From Brevibacillus choshinensis (GTDB lineage Bacteria; Bacillota; Bacilli; Brevibacillales; Brevibacillaceae), in NCBI RefSeq assembly GCF_016811915.1, contig NZ_CP069127.1, forward strand, positions 2,269,001 to 2,333,000: a stretch of 64,000 nt of DNA. The letters are read 5' to 3'. A program made the position numbers and the translations under genes. Position 1 is the stretch's first letter; each line of letters starts with the position of its first letter. The notes under the pieces were generated by a model. The model was not told where the DNA came from, did not search any database, and saw only the letters and a list, made by a program, of their open reading frames with translations. Below are positions 53,713-61,879 of this stretch, one piece after another.

Positions 53713-54033
53713 TCATGAGTGCTTCTCACGGAGCAAAAAGCAGTCTTCGCACAAGTTCCCGCAACAAAATTGCTTCTCGCTCGGAACGAGGAAGCGGAAG
53801 CGGTAGACATGGCAACGTTCATCTGAGCGTACGTAGATGCACTCAGGTTTCAATTTTGTACCGAAAGTGAGGCGCTCTCCAATCACCATGAGCTGTGTGG
53901 TCAGGCTCTGGGCGGGGAGCGTGCTGCTTACATAGAAAAAGCGCTGACCGGCGTGTGTGCGCCAGTGGCTTGACGTTACAAGTCCTTCCTGGAGAAGCGA
54001 TTTTTCAAATTGCTGATAAAACGAAGCCAGCAT
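53713..54033 (-). CDS. Hypothetical protein with C-terminal Cys cluster, inside ylbF-ylbG
   Basis: A 106-residue protein on the opposite strand between ylbF and ylbG. The N-terminal part is helical (MLASFYQQFEKSLLQEGL), the middle beta-rich, and the end has FCCGNLCEDCFLL, a possible metal site (C-C-x3-C-x2-C). I recognise no family. ATG 54033 lacks a good ribosome site; ATG 54069 has none either, so the start is open. Confidence 0.5.
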   Translation of the reverse strand: MLASFYQQFEKSLLQEGLVTSSHWRTHAGQRFFYVSSTLPAQSLTTQLMVIGERLTFGTKLKPECIYVRSDERCHVYRFRFLVPSEKQFCCGNLCEDCFLLREKHS

Positions 54034-54112
54034 GTATGACCACGATTCCTTTCTGTAACAGAGCTTCATTGGTCATTATACCACGATTTGGGAAGGAGAC
54101 CGACGCCTAAAC

Positions 54113-54457
54113 ATGAGAGAGCGACGTCTGGGGGTTGCCGTGTGGGTAAAAAACACACGTGCTGCTAAAAATTTACGTAAATTTGGCACCATTCACTACA
54201 TCTCCAAGCGGTTAAACTACGTATCCATGTATGTGGATGCCAATTTGATTGACGAAACGATCCGCACGATGGAAAAACTGCATTTCGTCACCAAGATCGA
54301 GCGTTCCCACCGCCATGAGATTCCGGTGGAGTACAACAACGCAAGACCGGATAAGGCCAAGGAATACGATTACAAGCAAGAAAAGAACCAGCTGATGGCA
54401 CTCGCAGAATCCCTGACATCCGACGAAGGGAATCAAGCGACTGCCGTTTCGACATAA
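54113..54457 (+). CDS. ylbG: YlbG family protein (DUF2129)
   Basis: A 114-residue protein matching YlbG: RRLGVAVWVKNTRAAKNLRK and RFGTIHYISKRLNYVSMYVD-type sequence (here FGTIHYISKRLNYVSMYVD). The function is unproven. GGAAGGAG lies about 18 bases upstream, further than normal. In B. subtilis it directly follows ylbF; here a small opposite-strand gene lies between. Confidence 0.88.
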   Translation: MRERRLGVAVWVKNTRAAKNLRKFGTIHYISKRLNYVSMYVDANLIDETIRTMEKLHFVTKIERSHRHEIPVEYNNARPDKAKEYDYKQEKNQLMALAESLTSDEGNQATAVST

Positions 54458-54468
54458 CCTGCACACAT

Positions 54469-54493
54469 GCTGCCATATTTCGGCAGCTTTTTT
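54469..54493 (+). terminator. Terminator of ylbG
   Basis: GCTGCC / GGCAGC stem with a 7-base loop and T6. Confidence 0.8.
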
Positions 54494-54603
54494 CCTTTTG
54501 CTAGCACGGTGTACATGGTATGCTTAGAGAGTGAAACACATGAGTGGTGCTAATGAATGCGTTTTCATGGAATATAGATCGTGTGGAAAGGTGGGGCACA
54601 TCC

Positions 54604-55368
54604 ATGATTCATCTAGATATTAACTGCGATATGGCCGAGGGCTTTAGCAGAGGACGACAATCCGAGGATTTGGGTATTATGAAGTGGATCACCTCCGTCA
54701 ACATTGCGTGCGGCTTGCATGCAGGTGACCCGCATATCATTTACAGAACGATCGAAGCTGCACTGAAGCATGATGTGAAGATCGGGGCGCATCCCGGCTA
54801 TCCGGATGTTCAAGGGTTTGGCCGCCGCTCCATGAATCTCTCTGTCAACGAAGTGTACGAACTGGTTCTTTACCAGGTAGCGGCGCTGTCCGGAATGACG
54901 CGGGCGATCGGAGGAGAATTGCATCACGTAAAATTGCATGGAGCGCTGTACAATGAGGCTGCAGAAAGACCAGAACTGGCGGAAGCAGTCGTTCAGGCCA
55001 TCGCTGACATTGATGAAGACCTGATTTTGTACGCTCTCTCCGGCAGCAAGCTGGTGGAGGCTGGCCTTGAGCACGGTTTGCAGGTGGCTGAGGAAGTATT
55101 TGCAGAGCGTGCCTATTTGCCCAATGGGCGCTTGGCACCTCGCGAGCTGGAAGGCAGCGTCTTGATCAGCAAGGAAGAGCGCATGGAGCAGACTCGTCAG
55201 CTCGTCCTGAAGCAAAAAGTGACGACCGTAGACGGACAGAGTATCGCACTTGCCGCAGATACTCTTTGCGTGCATCATGAAAGTCACGATGTCCTGCAGT
55301 TTTTGGTGGAGCTGCATCGTTGGGCTAAAGAAAACGGAGTGTCGATTGAGCCGATCAGCGCAAAATAG
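54604..55368 (+). CDS. pxpA: 5-oxoprolinase subunit A (LamB/YcsF family)
   Basis: A 254-residue protein of the LamB/YcsF family, which with PxpB and PxpC hydrolyses 5-oxoproline using ATP. The N-terminus MIHLDINCDMAEGF and the block NIACGLHAGDP, GAHPGYPDVQGFGRR are diagnostic. The start at 54604 has AAGGTGGGG upstream; the frame from 54544 is not needed. The partner genes pxpB/pxpC are not adjacent, which is less usual. Confidence 0.92.
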   Translation: MIHLDINCDMAEGFSRGRQSEDLGIMKWITSVNIACGLHAGDPHIIYRTIEAALKHDVKIGAHPGYPDVQGFGRRSMNLSVNEVYELVLYQVAALSGMTRAIGGELHHVKLHGALYNEAAERPELAEAVVQAIADIDEDLILYALSGSKLVEAGLEHGLQVAEEVFAERAYLPNGRLAPRELEGSVLISKEERMEQTRQLVLKQKVTTVDGQSIALAADTLCVHHESHDVLQFLVELHRWAKENGVSIEPISAK

Positions 55369-55386
55369 GTGCCGGGAATCGAAAAG

Positions 55387-55449
55387 AAAAAGCCGTGCGT
55401 GAGACATTCACCCCGATTTAACGGGAAATGGATGTCGCCGCACGGCTTT
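55387..55449 (+). terminator. Terminator of pxpA, overlapping the end of modC
   Basis: AAAGCCGTGCG (55389-55399) pairs with CGCACGGCTTT (55439-55449). The right arm lies in the last codons of the convergent modC gene, and a T-rich tract follows on the plus strand. Confidence 0.65.
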
Positions 55450-56068
55450 CTTTTATTCGACCGTCTTCGATGTTCAGGATGACGTCTGCCAGTTTCTCTG
55501 CCTCATGGCGATCATGCGTGACGAGCAAAAACGGGATGCTCCACATCGCGTGCAGGCGCAGCAGCTCGTCCTGGCATTGCCGGCGTGTGTCTGCATCGAG
55601 AGCAGAGAGGGGTTCGTCCAAAAGCAGGATATCGGGCTCGGTGGCAAGAGCACGGACGAGGGCGACCCGCTGCTTTTGCCCACCGGAAAGCTGGTGAGGG
55701 TACTTTTCCAGCAGATGGTCAATCCCTACAGTGTTGAGCAACGTCTCCAGTCCGAGTCCATGTCCTGGTTTGAGGCCGTAGCGAATATTCTGGGCTACCG
55801 TCAGATGAGGGAAAAGTGCATAGTCTTGAAATACATAGCCGATTTTGCGCTTTTGCACAGGAAGAGGCTTGTCTCCTTGCTCATAAAACGTTTGCTCACC
55901 TAGCGTAATGCGCCCTGCATCGGGATGGATCAAACCAGCGATACTGTTCAGGATGGTCGTTTTGCCTGAACCGGATGGCCCGAATAAAACAACGATTTCC
56001 TTCTGAACGGAAAAAGAGACATCCAACAAAAAATCAGGCAAACGCTTTTGGATCGAAACCGTAAGCAT
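55418..56068 (-). CDS. modC: Molybdate ABC transporter ATP-binding protein
   Basis: ATPase of the molybdate importer, 216 residues. Walker A GPSGSGKTT, Q-loop FQDYALFPHL, signature LSGGQKQR, Walker B DILLLDEPLSALD and H-loop LVTHDRHEA are intact. It lacks the long C-terminal TOBE region found in E. coli ModC. ATG 56068 has GGAAGGTG 6 bases upstream; the GTG at 56077 overlaps that site. Last gene of modABC. Confidence 0.88.
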   Translation of the reverse strand: MLTVSIQKRLPDFLLDVSFSVQKEIVVLFGPSGSGKTTILNSIAGLIHPDAGRITLGEQTFYEQGDKPLPVQKRKIGYVFQDYALFPHLTVAQNIRYGLKPGHGLGLETLLNTVGIDHLLEKYPHQLSGGQKQRVALVRALATEPDILLLDEPLSALDADTRRQCQDELLRLHAMWSIPFLLVTHDRHEAEKLADVILNIEDGRIKESRAATSISR

Positions 56069-56106
56069 CGGATGCACCTTCCTTCTATTCGTCTTTCTTC
56101 ATGATT

Positions 56107-56790
56107 TCACTTACTGGCGTATCGGCGGAGGTTTCTTCGGCTCCACCAGTTCAACCAGAAAGTCGTCCCCATTCCGAGCGAGACGATGATGATGACCCAG
56201 AACAATGCCTTTTCCATCTGTCCCGCTTCAACAGCGAAATAGATGGCGACCGGGATTGTATCCGTCTTACCAGGGATGTAGCCGGCAAGCATGAGGGTGG
56301 CCCCGAATTCGCCGAGTCCACGCGCAAAGGAAAGCACGAATCCCGCTAGCAGCCCCGGCCAAGCCAATGGGAAAGCAACGGTCCAGAACACCCTCCACTC
56401 AGAGGCACCCAAGGTCCGCGCAGCGTCCTCCAGCCTGCGATCGACGCTCGTGAAGGCAGCGACGGCACTTTGATACATGAGGGGGAAGGAAACGACTACA
56501 GAGGCGATCACGGCCCCCGTCAAAGTAAAAACAATTTGAATCCCAAACCATTCATTCAGGAGCTTTCCGATCCATCCGTTTTTGCCGAATAAAAGCAAGA
56601 GGCCAAACCCGACCACAGTGGGAGGGAGGACGAGCGGGAGCAAAAAGAAAGACTCCAGCAAGTTCTTTCCGAAGAAATTTCGCTGGGTCATGAGTCTGGC
56701 GAACAACAGGCCGATGACAAAAACGAGGGAGGTGGAAAGCGCGGCAACTTTCAGCGAAAGGATCAAGGGTGTAAAATTGGTATCGATCAA
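56107..56790 (-). CDS. modB: Molybdate ABC transporter permease
   Basis: Membrane permease of 227 residues with five or six helices, ModB-like: LLPLVLPPTVVGFGLLL and the EAA loop LEDAARTLGASEWRVFWTVA. The start is TTG at 56790 with GGAGGTG about 7 bases upstream. It lies 25 bases after modA in the same operon. Confidence 0.92.
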   Translation of the reverse strand: MIDTNFTPLILSLKVAALSTSLVFVIGLLFARLMTQRNFFGKNLLESFFLLPLVLPPTVVGFGLLLLFGKNGWIGKLLNEWFGIQIVFTLTGAVIASVVVSFPLMYQSAVAAFTSVDRRLEDAARTLGASEWRVFWTVAFPLAWPGLLAGFVLSFARGLGEFGATLMLAGYIPGKTDTIPVAIYFAVEAGQMEKALFWVIIIVSLGMGTTFWLNWWSRRNLRRYASK

Positions 56791-56815
56791 CGCTCACCAC
56801 CTCCATGTGTCTACA

Positions 56816-57610
56816 TTATTGGAAACCGTACTTTTGTAAGATCGCCTTTCCTTTGTCGGATGTCAAGTAGGAAAGGAAAGCTTTTGCAGCGTCTGCGTGA
56901 GTGGAGGCAGCGACAACGGCACCTGGGTACACAATCGGCTTGTGCCATTCGGATTTTGCAGTGGCCAGCACTTTCACGTTTTTGGAGATGGCAGCGTCAC
57001 TTGCATAGACGATGCCGACATCCGCGTTACCTGACTCGACAAAGGTCAATACTTGTCTCACATCGCTGCCGTACACCAGTCTACCTTGGAGGCTGTCAGT
57101 GATTTTCAAGGCATCCATCACCTCTTTGGCATAGCGGCCAGCTGGCACTGCTTCCGGCTCTCCGACTGCGATATGCTGAAGGGCGGGGTCGGTCAGCTTT
57201 TCAAAGCTGTCGATTTTGACAGAGCTATTCGCACCGGTGATCAGGACAAGCTCATTCTTGGTGAAATCCTGGCGAGTATCCTTTGCGATCAGCTGTTTTT
57301 CCTCCAAGACGTTCATGTCTTTCGCGCTCGCTGATAAAAAGACGTCGGATGGAGCGCCTTGCCCGATTTGCTGCGCCAGTTTTCCGGAGCTTCCAAAGTT
57401 ATAGGTAACGACGATGCCGGGATGATCCGTTTCGAAAGTCGTTTTTAATTCGTTGAGTGCATCTGTCAGGCTGGCGGCAGCGGATACCATGATTTCTGCC
57501 TTATCGGTTTGAACTGCAGGGGCAGGCTTGTCCGATTGCGATGGGGTTCCGGAGCACGCGCTGAGCAGCAAGGCAACGGACGTACATAATGCGAATAATT
57601 GCTTTTTCAT
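56816..57610 (-). CDS. modA: Molybdate-binding lipoprotein
   Basis: Extracytoplasmic binding protein of 264 residues; lipobox LSAC (Cys about 19) and ModA motifs SAAASLTDALNEL, NFGSSGKLAQQIGQGAP and the C-terminal FLSYLTSDKGKAILQKYGF. It captures molybdate or tungstate. ATG 57610 has GGAGGG 8 bases upstream; the TTG one codon before is also possible. Divergent from a regulator with a binding-protein-like domain. Confidence 0.93.
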   Translation of the reverse strand: MKKQLFALCTSVALLLSACSGTPSQSDKPAPAVQTDKAEIMVSAAASLTDALNELKTTFETDHPGIVVTYNFGSSGKLAQQIGQGAPSDVFLSASAKDMNVLEEKQLIAKDTRQDFTKNELVLITGANSSVKIDSFEKLTDPALQHIAVGEPEAVPAGRYAKEVMDALKITDSLQGRLVYGSDVRQVLTFVESGNADVGIVYASDAAISKNVKVLATAKSEWHKPIVYPGAVVAASTHADAAKAFLSYLTSDKGKAILQKYGFQ

Positions 57611-57628
57611 CAAGAAAACCCTCCGTAA

Positions 57629-57667
57629 TTATATTTAGTTATAATTAAATATAACTTGTTATAATTA
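57629..57667. promoter_or_regulatory. Candidate operator between modA and its regulator
   Basis: Perfect dyad TTATATTTA-N8-TAAATATAA (57629-57654), plus a 10-bp direct repeat GTTATAATTA at 57638-57647 and 57658-57667, spaced 20 bases (two turns), and an ATAAC-TT-GTTAT dyad. GTTATA half-sites resemble those of ModE-type molybdate operators. Confidence 0.55.
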
Positions 57668-57758
57668 GAATATATGATCTCTGTCATAGTAATCAATTGC
57701 CATTTTGCGAAAAGTAAATGAAAATAAAAGGTGAGAATAAGGTCTTAGGAGGTCAGCC

Positions 57759-58697
57759 ATGAGCCAAGAAAATTCTTACACGACAGAAGAAATCGCCAAG
57801 CTGCTGCGTATCTCTAAGCTGACCGTGTACGATTTGATTAAAAAAGGGGAGCTTCCTGCGTACCGGGTCGGCAGACAGATGCGCGTGGATGCCTCAGACC
57901 TGGAAGCGTATAAAATCAAGGCAAAAGGCGGGTACAAGCTCCAGCCACCAGCGGCGTCCGCACCTCAATCCGCAGCCAAAGAGCCCGGCATTGCTCGGGA
58001 TATTATCATCAGCGGTCAGGATGTAAGTCTGGATATGCTGGCGAGTCACTTGCGCACCAGGGAAGATTATCGTCCTCTCCGTTCGTATGTAGGAAGTATG
58101 AACAGCCTGATCGCCATGTACGCTGGTCAGGCGGATATTGTCAGTACGCACTTGTATGATGGGGACACAGGTGAGTACAACCTCTCGCATGTCAGGAGCA
58201 TATTGTCCGGACATCGGTACATGGTCGTCAATTTGCTGTCGCGTTGGGCGGGCTTTTATGTACAGGCGGGCAATCCCCGCGGTATCCGTTCGTGGGAGGA
58301 TCTGCAAAGGCCGGGAGTGCGCATGGTTAATCGGGAGAAGGGCTCTGGGGCACGCACGCTGATCGAGGAACAGTTTCGCCTGCATGGGATAAAAGGCTGC
58401 GATGTTGCAGGGTACGAACGCGAAGAAGGCAACCATCTCGCGGTTGCAGGTGCTGTTGCGCGCAAGGAAGCGGATGTAGGGATCGGCATTGAAAAAGCAG
58501 CGCGCATGGTAGGAGTCGAATTTCTTCCCTTGATTCGGGAGCGCTACGATCTTGTCCTTTTGAAAAACGAAACCAATGAAAAGCTGATCGCTCATGTGCT
58601 GGATATTTTGCGATCAGATCCCTTTCGCAAGGAGCTGGAAGCAATCGGAGGCTACGAGCTCACCCATACCGGCACAATCATGTATGAGACGTGGTAG
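57759..58697 (+). CDS. HTH plus periplasmic-binding-like regulator, probably molybdate-responsive
   Basis: A 312-residue regulator: an excisionase/MerR-like HTH at residues 5-55 (TTEEIAKLLRISKLTVYDLI, PAYRVGRQMRV) and a binding-protein-like domain (PBP_like, about 85-305: ARDIIISGQDVSLDMLASHL, GIEKAARMVGVEF). Such one-component regulators are found next to molybdate/tungstate transporters. It is divergent from modABC across an AT-rich palindromic region. ATG 57759 has AGGAGG upstream. Ligand and sign of control are inferred. Confidence 0.85.
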   Translation: MSQENSYTTEEIAKLLRISKLTVYDLIKKGELPAYRVGRQMRVDASDLEAYKIKAKGGYKLQPPAASAPQSAAKEPGIARDIIISGQDVSLDMLASHLRTREDYRPLRSYVGSMNSLIAMYAGQADIVSTHLYDGDTGEYNLSHVRSILSGHRYMVVNLLSRWAGFYVQAGNPRGIRSWEDLQRPGVRMVNREKGSGARTLIEEQFRLHGIKGCDVAGYEREEGNHLAVAGAVARKEADVGIGIEKAARMVGVEFLPLIRERYDLVLLKNETNEKLIAHVLDILRSDPFRKELEAIGGYELTHTGTIMYETW

Positions 58698-58700
58698 ATC

Positions 58701-58744
58701 ACCGTTTCCATTACGAACCTTTTCGTGATGGCGACGGTTTTTTT
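58701..58744 (+). terminator. Terminator of the molybdate-type regulator gene
   Basis: ACCGT..CCAT.ACG / CGT.ATGG..ACGGT interrupted stem with an 8-base loop and T7. Confidence 0.75.
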
Positions 58745-58893
58745 GCTCAAAAGCTTAGCGCAGCAAATTACCTGATTGAACAAACTTCCATCGAGGTTTT
58801 TTGACAGAATCTCCCGAATTTCTACTCAGGCTGACAAGGATTTGCTATTATAAAAAAAACGAATGCTTGCTGCTGAGCGATTTGAGGGTAGTT

Positions 58894-60762
58894 ATGAAGA
58901 AACTTCAAAAAACGAGTTTGTTGGTTTGTATTACGATTCTGGTGTTGTTTGGATCAGCAGGGGTAATCGCCTATTGGCCAGCCATTTCCCAGATGCTGGA
59001 GTCGGCTATGAGCTCTTCATCCGATACCGCACAGATCGGGGCAGATCCTTTTTCCTACGATCCGCCAGTTCCATCCTATGTACGGGATCTGCATCCCAAA
59101 TATTCGATCCAGGCAGAATTACACACGTCTGACGCGAAGATTTCCGGAAAAATGACCATCGAGTTTGACAATCCGAAATCCAAGGATTTGCGCTTGTACA
59201 TCTATGATTATTTATGGAATCGGATGACGGTCAAATCCATTCGATATAAAGACAAGCCGCTATCGTTCGAACGCAGCACTTCCATGGTGACGATGGCCAA
59301 TCCATTCGGCTCGGAAGTGAGGGGAGCGGTCTCGGTTGAATTTGAAAATCCGGTTCCGCGCAGGGGGACACGTTTTGGGGTCAAGGATGACATCTGGACG
59401 CTGACGACCTGGTACCCAATGCTGGGATCGCAAAATCAGGCAGGCAAGTGGTACGACCCTCCACTGCGCATCGATTACGGTGATCCGTTCGTGTATCACT
59501 ATGCCGACTACGATGTCTCCTTCATTTCTCCCCAAGGCTACAACTGGGTCAGCTCATGGGGGCGTGGGGTCAGCACGCCGCTTGATGGAAGCAGGCAGCA
59601 GGTCCGTTATCAAGGTAAAAAGCTGCTGAATTTTGCGTTGGTGGGAAGCCCGCTGTACCATGTAGAGACCGTAAAGCTGGGTCAAAATCTTTCCGTCGAC
59701 ATCGCTTCTGTGGACAAGGGAAACGTGGAACGAATCAAAACCATTGCCCAATCGGTGTTTCCGACGTACGCGGATTGGTATGGGGAGCTTCCTTATCCGC
59801 ATGTCTCCATCGCGGAGACGAGTACAGGAACGACCTATGCGATGGAATATGCGAACCTAGCCATTTTCAAGCGGGACATGTACCAGCGAAACCTGATCGA
59901 TCACTGGCTTCCCCATGAAATTGCCCACTTATGGTGGTACAACAGTGTAGCCACACTGGAGGCTTCCCATGGCTGGCTGGATGAAGGCTTGGTGGAAATC
60001 AGCGTGTCCCATTATTTGCAAAACCGCTACGGAGCGCAGTCTGCTACAGGATTGCTGGATGAATACAGACGGGACGGCCAGCGCTTGCGTGAGCGTTATC
60101 CGACGGGCAAGCTGGAAAAGCCTTTGCAGCAGTTTGCTACAGAAGAAGAATTTCATTGGACCTGGTACTCGCGGGGCGCACTGCTGTTTGACAATTTGCG
60201 CCGCCAGATCGGTGATGATGCGTACAAGCGCTTTTTGCACAGAGTCCAGCAAAATTATCACGGAAGTGTGATCGGAGCGGAGCATCTCGATCAGGCTCTG
60301 GGACAGACGCTGAGGGGAGAAGCCGTCTATTTCCGGACATACACCAAAGTGCCGAATACGACTGCTTTTGGTCCGGTGCAGCTTGAGCCTTATGTGACGA
60401 CAATCGTCAACGGGATGAGTTATTACCCGCAAATCCCTGCACGTATCACCAATCAAACCGGGTACATCCCTTTGCGTGAGATTGGAGAGCGGATGGGACT
60501 AGCCATCGAGTGGTCCAAAGAAAAACAGATGATCAAAGTGCAGGGGAACGGACGAGAGGTGTACCTAAAGGAAGGAGAGCCTACCGCGATCGTGGATGGC
60601 CAAAAACTGGACTTGGGCAAGCCGGTCCTTTCGATAAAAGAACGCACGATGGTGCCGATGACCTTTTTTAAACAAGCCATCGGCTATGAGACAGAATATG
60701 ACGCGCAGCAGCGAACGGTGAAAATGGTGACGCGCAAGGCGACGGGAAAGGCGGCAGAGTAA
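58894..60762 (+). CDS. Membrane-anchored M1 family metallopeptidase with C-terminal copper-amine-oxidase-like domain
   Basis: A 622-residue protein: N-terminal signal/anchor helix (about 8-30), an aminopeptidase-N-like beta domain, then a gluzincin site His341-Glu-x-x-His345 with Glu364 18 residues later (HEIAHLWW ... WLDEG), so it should bind zinc. The gate YAMEYANLAIF replaces the GAMEN motif. The last about 120 residues (NGMSYYPQIPARITNQTGYI, VDGQKLDLG, RTMVPMTFFKQAIGYETEYD) form a copper-amine-oxidase N-terminal-like domain typical of secreted Bacillales proteins. Start ATG 58894 follows GAGGG. Confidence 0.85.
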   Translation: MKKLQKTSLLVCITILVLFGSAGVIAYWPAISQMLESAMSSSSDTAQIGADPFSYDPPVPSYVRDLHPKYSIQAELHTSDAKISGKMTIEFDNPKSKDLRLYIYDYLWNRMTVKSIRYKDKPLSFERSTSMVTMANPFGSEVRGAVSVEFENPVPRRGTRFGVKDDIWTLTTWYPMLGSQNQAGKWYDPPLRIDYGDPFVYHYADYDVSFISPQGYNWVSSWGRGVSTPLDGSRQQVRYQGKKLLNFALVGSPLYHVETVKLGQNLSVDIASVDKGNVERIKTIAQSVFPTYADWYGELPYPHVSIAETSTGTTYAMEYANLAIFKRDMYQRNLIDHWLPHEIAHLWWYNSVATLEASHGWLDEGLVEISVSHYLQNRYGAQSATGLLDEYRRDGQRLRERYPTGKLEKPLQQFATEEEFHWTWYSRGALLFDNLRRQIGDDAYKRFLHRVQQNYHGSVIGAEHLDQALGQTLRGEAVYFRTYTKVPNTTAFGPVQLEPYVTTIVNGMSYYPQIPARITNQTGYIPLREIGERMGLAIEWSKEKQMIKVQGNGREVYLKEGEPTAIVDGQKLDLGKPVLSIKERTMVPMTFFKQAIGYETEYDAQQRTVKMVTRKATGKAAE

Positions 60763-60765
60763 ACC

Positions 60766-61287
60766 ATGAAGAACGTGGTACTGGTAGGTTTTATGGGGAC
60801 GGGCAAGACGACGGTAGGGGCAGCGCTGTCTAAAGCATTGGGCATCGTCCAAAAGGATCTGGATGAAGTGATCGTGGAAAAAGAAGGCTGCAGCATTCCC
60901 ACGTTGTTTGCAGAGCGGGGCGAGGCGTATTTTCGCGATGCGGAGAGTAAATACTTGGATGAATTGCTTGATGCAGGCCCGCAGATACTGACGACTGGCG
61001 GCGGGGTTGTGCTGAGGCAGCGAAATGTATCTGCCATGCTCCAAAAGGGGACCGTGGTGGCGCTTTTCGCTTCCGAAGAAGAGCTGATCAAACGCCTTGA
61101 AAACGATACGGGCCGTCCGCTGCTGGCTGGCGGAGTGGCAGAGCGGGTGCGAACGCTTTTGAAAGAGCGGGCTGGCGCCTACGATTTTGCTCCGATTCAA
61201 ATCGATACGACTGAAAAAGAGCTGCAGGCGATCGTCGCAGAAATCACCTCCCGACTGACTGAATCCGGCGAAAACGGGGAAGACTAG
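60766..61287 (+). CDS. aroK: Shikimate kinase
   Basis: Phosphorylates shikimate in the aromatic amino-acid pathway. 173 residues; P-loop VGFMGTGKTTVG (about 7-18), substrate motif DLDEVIVEKEGCSIP, TGGGVVLRQRN and the lid RPLLAGG are all present. ATG 60766 is 4 bases after the stop of the peptidase gene, so they may be co-transcribed. Confidence 0.95.
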   Translation: MKNVVLVGFMGTGKTTVGAALSKALGIVQKDLDEVIVEKEGCSIPTLFAERGEAYFRDAESKYLDELLDAGPQILTTGGGVVLRQRNVSAMLQKGTVVALFASEEELIKRLENDTGRPLLAGGVAERVRTLLKERAGAYDFAPIQIDTTEKELQAIVAEITSRLTESGENGED

Positions 61288-61351
61288 GGAGGAAGCGCTC
61301 CGCCGCAGGGAAGAACGGCGTGAATCCGCAAGCATGAAGGAGGCACGTGCG

Positions 61352-61513
61352 ATGTCTTTTCAGGAGTATTTAAAGTATCTGACCAGATTGTTTGTCCAGT
61401 ATATGGAGACCCCGAAAGACGAACGGCGTCAGCGGAAGATGCCGCGGGAATCCTGGTCGTCCCGTTGGTTTGGGGCGATTCCCATGTCGATTCGGCTGTT
61501 ATGGCGCAAGTAA
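61352..61513 (+). CDS. yqzE: YqzE family protein
   Basis: A 53-residue basic protein: MSFQEYLKYLTRLFVQYMET and SSRWFGAIPMSIRLLW, matching YqzE. In B. subtilis yqzE lies next to aroK and the comG operon. AAGGAGG is 8 bases before ATG 61352; the frame-linked ATG at 61334 overlaps that site. Function unknown. Short gene, easily missed. Confidence 0.85.
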   Translation: MSFQEYLKYLTRLFVQYMETPKDERRQRKMPRESWSSRWFGAIPMSIRLLWRK

Positions 61514-61544
61514 CCCATATCTGTTATGTGGACGGAGGATGAAC

Positions 61545-61799
61545 ATGGCGAGAGTCGCAGTAGAACAATCTCTATCCCAAATCAGCAAGATGCTGCGGGA
61601 TAATGGCTATGATGTCGTAGACTTGGGCAACTGGCAGCAAGTGGTCGACGCTGTCGTCATCACGGGGCAAGATATCAACGTACTCGGCGATCAAAGCAAG
61701 ACCAGTACGGGTGCGCCCATCATCAATGCTGAGGGGATGACGGCGAGCGAAGTTTTCCATGCCGTTCACGTTCGCCTATCGCCCACTGAACACCGATAA
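61545..61799 (+). CDS. YkuS family protein (UPF0180)
   Basis: An 84-residue protein: ARVAVEQSLSQISKMLRDNG, GQDINVLGDQSKTSTGAPII and a C-terminal helix, matching the UPF0180/YkuS family of unknown function. ATG 61545 is 6 bases after GGAGG; ATG 61539 is too close to it, and the longer frame from 61392 overlaps yqzE. Confidence 0.85.
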   Translation: MARVAVEQSLSQISKMLRDNGYDVVDLGNWQQVVDAVVITGQDINVLGDQSKTSTGAPIINAEGMTASEVFHAVHVRLSPTEHR

Positions 61800-61819
61800 G
61801 ATCTCGCAGATCAAAAAAG

Positions 61820-61859
61820 ACAAGCTCTCCACCGTTCATTCGGAAGGAGAGCTTGTTTC
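61820..61859. terminator. Bidirectional terminator after the YkuS-like gene
   Basis: ACAAGCTCTCC / GGAGAGCTTGT stem with a 15-base loop; AAAAAG on the left and TTTCTT on the right. Confidence 0.8.
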
Positions 61860-61879
61860 TTATCCGCTGCGACGATCAA

